The notes under the pieces were generated by a model. It was not told the DNA's origin. It made no database searches and saw only the letters and a list, made by a program, of their open reading frames with translations. DNA of 64,000 bases, taken from assembly GCF_046115515.1 (NCBI RefSeq), contig NZ_CP175953.1; one strand, 5' to 3'. The position numbers and the translations under genes are program-made. Origin of the DNA: Gracilimonas sp017641085 (GTDB lineage: Bacteria; Bacteroidota; Rhodothermia; Balneolales; Balneolaceae). This document shows positions 58,475 to 64,000 of this stretch, piece after piece (the first letter of the stretch is position 1; each line of letters opens with the position of its first letter).

Positions 58475-59566
58475 CTAACCCCTTGGTTTATCTTCCAGAT
58501 ATTGTATATAAGACTTCATTAGCTTATCAAGATTTGCAAATGTAGTCCCCAGTCTATTTGTAAAAGATTTATCTAATTGCTCAATTTGTGCTATATCAAA
58601 CTGTCTCAGTTCTTTCAGTGTATGATTTAAAGAAGTTGTGGCATCTAATACACCATTCTCTTTGCTTAACCAACCCTGAACTTCTTTTTGAGTATCAATT
58701 AGATTATTTGACATCTTCTCAATCTCATCCTTAAACACACTTGCGTCATTTGAAATATCAGCTAAATTCTTGGTTGACAATTCTAGTTGGCTGATCAAGC
58801 CGGATAGAGAGGATTCATCCTCAATAGAATTTCTCAAATTTATTAGCGTATTTTTAAGATTGGTGGCTGAATCAGTCAACCGGTCCATGTTGTTATGTAT
58901 CTGATTATAAGATTGTAGAACCTTATTCGACCTATCATTTAGAACTCTATTACTTTCTAATAACTCGTTTACTCCCTCACGATACTCTAATTGCCATTCT
59001 ATTAGTTGGTCTACTGAACTCGACAACTCTTCAAAGTTTTCTGTTACCAAATCTCCTATTAGATTACTAAATGTGTCATTAAAGTCTTTAATAACCTGCT
59101 TCAATGAACTCATAATTGCGGCAGAATTATATTCAGCTAGATTTTGTCCAAAATTATCGATCGATTTTTTTAACTCCTTTAAAAGGTCTTGTTCCTCTGC
59201 AATCTCAGGATCCTTCAAAGAATTTTTCGAATACTGATATCTAATAACTATGCTTGTAAAAACTGAGAAAAAAAGTCCATACAGAGAAGTATAAAAAGCA
59301 TTTTTTAATCCCTCCAATAGCCCCGATATACTTGTTGAAATCTGATCTGGGCTTAAATCAAATTTTAATAAACCCAGTGAAACCCCAGCAAAAGTACCCA
59401 AAACACCAAGTGTTACAAATGTAGATGGTATATGTTGAATCACATGGTAACTACTGAATCCATCCGATTTATTCCTAAAAGTTAAAATATAAAGTGAGTA
59501 TATGGTCCACCCCAGTAATAGAATCCAAGGCAAGAAATACAGTAAAAATTTTTCAATTGTCATCAT
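58475..59566 (-). CDS. ZorA-like MotA/TolQ/ExbB-domain protein
   Basis: A 363-aa protein with three or four membrane segments in the first 110 residues (FLLYFLPWILLLGWTIYSLY, FVTLGVLGTFAGVSLGLL, AFYTSLYGLFFSVFTSIVI), in the pattern of MotA/TolQ/ExbB proteins. TLGVLGTFAGVSLG is the usual family motif. Residues about 130-345 form a long coiled coil, matching the cytoplasmic tail described for ZorA. It starts at ATG 59566, sharing one base with the stop of the helicase gene (TAATG), and is 2 bases before ZorB. The tail here is shorter than in type I ZorA. Confidence 0.82.
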   Translation of the reverse strand: MMTIEKFLLYFLPWILLLGWTIYSLYILTFRNKSDGFSSYHVIQHIPSTFVTLGVLGTFAGVSLGLLKFDLSPDQISTSISGLLEGLKNAFYTSLYGLFFSVFTSIVIRYQYSKNSLKDPEIAEEQDLLKELKKSIDNFGQNLAEYNSAAIMSSLKQVIKDFNDTFSNLIGDLVTENFEELSSSVDQLIEWQLEYREGVNELLESNRVLNDRSNKVLQSYNQIHNNMDRLTDSATNLKNTLINLRNSIEDESSLSGLISQLELSTKNLADISNDASVFKDEIEKMSNNLIDTQKEVQGWLSKENGVLDATTSLNHTLKELRQFDIAQIEQLDKSFTNRLGTTFANLDKLMKSYIQYLEDKPRG

Positions 59567-62500
59567 TAGTCTGTGATAGATATTATTTTGTAATACTTTT
59601 CAATATTATTTAACTCTATTGTTTCTCCAACCTTCCTTCCAATTACAGCCTCTCCCAACGGAGATTTATCATTTAAAATGGTAATACCATTAGTCTCAGT
59701 AACATTCTTTTTACCTTTTTTAAAGGCTACTTTAATTTTTTTCTCTGTATCAACTTCAAGTAGTGTTACTGTATCGTCAACCCTAACAATCTCAATTTCT
59801 TTTAATTCTAATTGTTGATTGGTTTCTCTTTTTGGAGTAGGATTTGATTTCTCTAAATCTGCTTTTACATTTTCTTTTTCAACAATCTCGGGCTTATCAT
59901 CTAACTCTTCAAACGATACTTGTTCAAAGACATCTTCAATAAATAGGTCAGAAGCAACTGGATCTTGTAGAGCCTTAAATCCTTGGTCTTTTTCGTCTTG
60001 TTCTCTTATAAAATTTACAAGTTTATTTATTTCCCGCTCTGAGTTCTCCCAAAATTCTCTTGACCAAATTCTGTGAAACACAAATCCATACTCTTCTAGT
60101 ATTTCTTGTCGATACATATCCCACGAATAGGCCTCAACAGAACTATGATATGCAGCACCGTCACATTCAATAGCGATAAACTCTTTACCTGTTTTCTTTG
60201 ATTTGATCGCAATATCAATTCTAAATCCACCAGCTTTATGTTGTAGTGTAATTCGTTCCTCATCGATTTCTCTAACAAGCGCCTGATAAACTGCCTCTTC
60301 AAATGGTGATTCGGTCAAACCAAGCGTATCAATATTAACCTTTGTTGTTCTACTTTCCAGGAAATTTAGTATTGAGTTAACTGCTTCTTTGTCTTTATCC
60401 GAAACCGCTTTTGCATACGCTAAGTATGCATGGAAGAAACCTCGCTCATAAATATTACTACCACTTAATTCCTGTTTATAATTCATATAGTAATCTTCAG
60501 GAACAGAAGTTAGGACAAATATCTTCTTCTTAGCTCTAGTAATGATGACATTTAGGAGTCTTCGCCCTAAGCTATTTCTTGTTATTGGACCATAGTTTCT
60601 GATAGCCCTGCCAGACTTATCTTTCCCAAAAGTTGTACTTAAAATTATTATATCCCTTTCGTCCCCTTGAATATTCTCCAAGTTTTTTACAAATAACCCT
60701 CTTTCTTCTAACTCCCTGTACCTATTCCGAAAGTCAGAATTCAGTTGAGCTTCTCTTTTTAATAGATCCCAAATGAGGTTTTTTTGTTTTCTATTAAAAG
60801 TGGCTATTCCAACAGATGGTAATTCTCCGATTTCATTTCTTTTAATCTGTTTTAGAGCTTCAATTACAATATTTGCCTCATCACGGTTTTGCTGATCTTC
60901 ATATGTGCCATTTACAGGAATGAATTGTATTGGTGACTGAGCAATACGCTCTGGTAAAGGATGCAGTCGGCTTCTATAAAATGCTGCATTGGAAAATTCA
61001 ATAAGCAAAGGATGGTGAGATCTATAATGAAAATCTAAATAGAAGGATTTAAATTTACATAATTCTGCAAACTCCAGAAGCGACTCGCTATCGGCTAAAT
61101 CACGTGCCCCACTTTCATTCAGTAAATTCTCCTGCCAACTTTGATATGGATCATAATCGTCGTCCAACACATCATCCGTATCATTTTGTGCTGTGAACCA
61201 ATACGATGGAGGCATTTGATTACTATCTCCCGAAATCACTTTGCGTTCTCCTCGTATCAAAGTTGTCAATGATTCCTCAATTTTTAACTGACTTGCCTCA
61301 TCAAAAATAACATAATCAAAAAGATCTGGTTCTAACTTAAACATTGAAGCGCATACATTAGGACTTACCATTATTACTGGGAAGTATGCAGTCAAGGAGT
61401 CAAATGAAATATCTGCTATTTTTCTTAAACTATTTCTTCTTCTCCCCCTTCCTCCCCTTAAGTTATAGAGCTGTGGAATATTAATTCCTCTCAAATCAGA
61501 CTGTACAGAAACTTCTGATTGAATAGACTTCCAATATTTTGGGATCTTACCTTTAATTTCATTTACAATCCGATCTCTTTCTTCTCTTAAAAATTTTAAT
61601 TCTGTATCATACCCCCCTGAAAATTTTATATTTAGATTTTTAACCAATTGATCGTGATAGAAATATTCAGAAAAATGTGATTCCCAGTCATCCACCTTCT
61701 CTTCAATAAAGAATTGAACTAATTCTTGAATTATTTCTGATTCATCTCGTAATCTATCCTGCCAATCGAAATGTTTAAAGAAACCATCATTAATGGCCAT
61801 TTTGATATCATCTGAAAACTTCAGATACCACTTTAAATGTTCAACTGTAGCAGTGGTACTATTCCAGTTTACATTTTTGGCAAAATAATTATTTAAAACC
61901 TCTTCACTTTTAATTTTCCACTTCTCAAGCGCCTCCTGAGTACGCTTATCTAACTGTATACCAAGAAATGGTTGATGAATTATTGAGTCATATATATTAA
62001 ATCTGTAATCACCCAGAGAATTACAGAATTCATCTAACCAAATCTCAAGTTCATTACATTTTTCTTTAATATTTTCGACACTGGTACTGAACTGAAAACT
62101 ATACTGAACATCTAGTTGGTCAACATTCTGTGAAATTTTCCCAAGAGTGTTTATTGCTTCTTTGAATGACTTTATATCTTGTTTGAGACGTTCTGATTTA
62201 AACGGTAAGCTATTTAATATTTTAAACCAGGTATTCTTTTTTTTAAAACTTGGTTTAGCAGAAAACTGTGAAACTTTTTTCCTTAAGTTTTCTATATCCA
62301 ACCTTATTTCTTCAATGATTTCGTCAATCTTTTTGTAAGCTTCATTACGTATTTGATCTAATCTTTTTATTAGGTCTGTAATAAAATCATCTAATTGACT
62401 TGTATTTACCTCTACAGCAGCTTCCAGTTCTTCTTGTAATCTGCTGGCATTTACGTTACCAAATTTATTATTTGGCAATAATTTGAGGAGATTTTTGTAA

Positions 62501-64000
62501 TTGAGCTTCTTAACTCCTGCTTCTAGTTGTCTTAGGCTATTTATTGCCTCATTATATTCTATGCCATCTATATCGTTGATATTCTTTTTCAGCTTATCAA
62601 GCAGGTGCTTGTCTTTATTCTTAAATCTTGCTTGTAATTCTTTTCCAACAGCAGCAGTCCAACCTTTAGTTTTTTTATCATTTACAACCTGCTTTTCATA
62701 AAAGAATTTTTTCCGATAATGAATATCCTCTATATGAGATTCGATCATTTCTAAAGTCTCTGCCAGATTTGTTTCTGGCGGTTTACTGTGCCTAACCCCG
62801 CCAAGAGCCTCATATCTGTGTCTAACTGATTCTACGATGGTTTTTCTATCTCTTGAAACGTCCTCAATTACAGCGACCAAATTCCCAATTTCTGGGGAAA
62901 TACCCGATAAGTTAGATTTCAAAACATCCATTGCTGTTTTCTTTTCACAAACAACAAGACATTTTTTTCCGTGTTCCAATGCATTAATGATAATCCCTGT
63001 AATAGATTCGCTTTTACCTGTTCCGGGAGGACCTTGTATAATCAAATGTTTGTTATCCTTAAGGTAGTTAAGAATACCAATTTGACTAGGATCAGTTAAT
63101 GCTGCAGTTTCAGAATGCATTAGTTTATTAGCATCTGTCTCATTGTTATCTAATTCATTACCCTCTAGAACATTTGTTAATTGATCATTAAGCTCTTGTC
63201 TGATTGCTTCGTTTCTCTGGTGGTACCTTCCAAAAACTCCACCCCAATAAATTTTTGGTATCCCTGTGGCATTTTCTTCGCATTTCATTTTACTAGGAAT
63301 TTTTCTTATCCCTTTACTGTAATCTTCTTTAAATTTCTCCAATAATTCCTGCTGTGCTGAATTATCAAAATTCTGTACAAACTTTACACTATTCTCTAAA
63401 AGTTCCTCAATATCTAAAACCCCATCAACTAGCTCCTCTTCTGTAAAACCCTCAATTATTGTATTACTCAATTGTCCAGCATAAGACCTAAGTAGATTGT
63501 TAAACTCAATTTCATGGTCCCTCGAACGAGAAACTTTCCATGTGTTAGTTTTTTTCAGATCCTTTTCAATGGATAGATGCCAAATAAAAAGTGGGGCTTT
63601 TATAACTTTATTAGGTGCTTCTTGGGGTCTAAATACAACTACTGGAAATCCAAAACCAAAAGATTCATATCCATACTCTTGAAAATCCTCTTTATTATAA
63701 TTGTAAAGTGAATTTAGGCGTTTAGAAATTAAACCCAGCTCCTTTGACTTATCCTTGTTACCAGAATCAAAGTTTAAATTGAGGTTACTAAAGGAAATTT
63801 CAAATGAAAGTTTTCCGGACTTAGATACAAGATTCTGAATAAAGTCATACGGTAAATCCTCATCAATTGTCTTTAAATCAGCAATATCTAATTTTGTTGA
63901 GGATTTACCTGGAATGCAATTCAACTGTATAGACCTGAGATTCCCTACGTTCAGCTTCTCTTTAAGCTTTTCGATTAATTCTTTTGAAATGGGCAGTCCA
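59566..64000 (-). CDS. Giant SF1 helicase with Vsr-like nuclease and GreA-C-like domain (5' end outside window)
   Basis: The frame is open to the right edge, so the N-terminus is missing; a TTG at 63924 is only an internal possibility. Visible: the SF1 Walker A IIQGPPGTGKSES (about 940 codons after it comes the DEAS box YVIFDEASQLKIEES at half length), QGDERDIIILSTTFG, NVIITRAKKKIFVLTS. Near codon 1205 (from that TTG) a Vsr/DUF559-like nuclease follows: GFRIDIAIKSKKTGKEFIAI, then ECDGAAYHSS and HRIWSREFWEN. The last 58 residues resemble GreA/GreB C-terminal domains (LNDKSPLGEAVIGRKVGETI). It shares its stop with the ZorA-like start. Helicase-nucleases of the DUF4011/DUF3320 type are known defence effectors; the GreA-C ending is not usual. 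Confidence 0.83.
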   Translation of the reverse strand, partial: GLPISKELIEKLKEKLNVGNLRSIQLNCIPGKSSTKLDIADLKTIDEDLPYDFIQNLVSKSGKLSFEISFSNLNLNFDSGNKDKSKELGLISKRLNSLYNYNKEDFQEYGYESFGFGFPVVVFRPQEAPNKVIKAPLFIWHLSIEKDLKKTNTWKVSRSRDHEIEFNNLLRSYAGQLSNTIIEGFTEEELVDGVLDIEELLENSVKFVQNFDNSAQQELLEKFKEDYSKGIRKIPSKMKCEENATGIPKIYWGGVFGRYHQRNEAIRQELNDQLTNVLEGNELDNNETDANKLMHSETAALTDPSQIGILNYLKDNKHLIIQGPPGTGKSESITGIIINALEHGKKCLVVCEKKTAMDVLKSNLSGISPEIGNLVAVIEDVSRDRKTIVESVRHRYEALGGVRHSKPPETNLAETLEMIESHIEDIHYRKKFFYEKQVVNDKKTKGWTAAVGKELQARFKNKDKHLLDKLKKNINDIDGIEYNEAINSLRQLEAGVKKLNYKNLLKLLPNNKFGNVNASRLQEELEAAVEVNTSQLDDFITDLIKRLDQIRNEAYKKIDEIIEEIRLDIENLRKKVSQFSAKPSFKKKNTWFKILNSLPFKSERLKQDIKSFKEAINTLGKISQNVDQLDVQYSFQFSTSVENIKEKCNELEIWLDEFCNSLGDYRFNIYDSIIHQPFLGIQLDKRTQEALEKWKIKSEEVLNNYFAKNVNWNSTTATVEHLKWYLKFSDDIKMAINDGFFKHFDWQDRLRDESEIIQELVQFFIEEKVDDWESHFSEYFYHDQLVKNLNIKFSGGYDTELKFLREERDRIVNEIKGKIPKYWKSIQSEVSVQSDLRGINIPQLYNLRGGRGRRRNSLRKIADISFDSLTAYFPVIMVSPNVCASMFKLEPDLFDYVIFDEASQLKIEESLTTLIRGERKVISGDSNQMPPSYWFTAQNDTDDVLDDDYDPYQSWQENLLNESGARDLADSESLLEFAELCKFKSFYLDFHYRSHHPLLIEFSNAAFYRSRLHPLPERIAQSPIQFIPVNGTYEDQQNRDEANIVIEALKQIKRNEIGELPSVGIATFNRKQKNLIWDLLKREAQLNSDFRNRYRELEERGLFVKNLENIQGDERDIIILSTTFGKDKSGRAIRNYGPITRNSLGRRLLNVIITRAKKKIFVLTSVPEDYYMNYKQELSGSNIYERGFFHAYLAYAKAVSDKDKEAVNSILNFLESRTTKVNIDTLGLTESPFEEAVYQALVREIDEERITLQHKAGGFRIDIAIKSKKTGKEFIAIECDGAAYHSSVEAYSWDMYRQEILEEYGFVFHRIWSREFWENSEREINKLVNFIREQDEKDQGFKALQDPVASDLFIEDVFEQVSFEELDDKPEIVEKENVKADLEKSNPTPKRETNQQLELKEIEIVRVDDTVTLLEVDTEKKIKVAFKKGKKNVTETNGITILNDKSPLGEAVIGRKVGETIELNNIEKYYKIISITD

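Noticed and set aside
1..64000. tRNA, rRNA, tmRNA or riboswitch
   Set aside because: Intergenic regions were read on both strands; no cloverleaf, CCA end or known riboswitch core was recognised. A covariance-model scan would be decisive.

Overview
The window looks like a chromosomal segment from a Balneolota-type marine bacterium (Balneola/Gracilimonas-like), or a close relative in the Bacteroidota superphylum. This is inferred from several things: moderate GC, few Shine-Dalgarno sites, occasional TAnnTTTG promoter elements, many secreted beta-barrel and lipoproteins, and families typical of that group (DUF4403, DUF3179, DUF6265-like, membrane-anchored MutS-like ATPase, WlbB-like acetyltransferase). 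No rRNA, tRNA, insertion sequence or CRISPR array was seen.

About 0-35 kb is mostly chromosomal housekeeping and envelope genes. It begins with a truncated glycogen synthase, then a Nat-type ABC exporter pair. A compact four-gene operon (5.1-11.0 kb) follows: a cytochrome P450, a lipoyl-free E2-type acyltransferase, a fusion of a di-iron fatty-acid hydroxylase with a GH3-type acyl-adenylating amide synthetase, and an enolase-superfamily enzyme. It reads as a small undescribed biosynthetic pathway. Next come a catalytically dead M1-peptidase-like HEAT protein with an inositol-monophosphatase-family gene, two YceI-like proteins around a porin, a membrane MutS-like ATPase, and a folE-cysS-yidD-hisI run. 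After those lie a thioredoxin/outer-membrane pair divergent from a DUF3179 lipoprotein, two AraC-type regulators (one a TolB-TPR-AraC fusion), and small envelope proteins.

From about 35 kb to the right end the content becomes accessory and more AT-rich by eye. It includes an AbiE toxin-antitoxin pair with a candidate operator, a decayed DUF3761-type gene, secreted proteins (one with a tail-collar-like C-terminus), an SRAP/HMCES-type protein, an orphan tyrosine-kinase-like ATPase with an unusual membrane region, and a Y-family DNA polymerase divergent from an unknown gene. A leftward array of nuclease-like genes follows: PLD-like, HEPN-like, NucS-like/DUF5655, PIN with a large partner, and DUF3883. 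Then comes a rightward type I restriction-modification system (hsdM-hsdS-DUF4268 nuclease-like-hsdR).

The right end holds a tight leftward operon: a giant SF1 helicase with Vsr-like nuclease and GreA-C-like domains (5' end outside the window), a ZorA-like MotA/ExbB protein, a ZorB-like MotB/OmpA protein and an HNH nuclease. This resembles type II Zorya anti-phage defence with an extra helicase-nuclease. Together, 35-64 kb looks like a defence island. The two most novel-looking systems are this Zorya-like operon and the P450/E2/hydroxylase-GH3/enolase operon.
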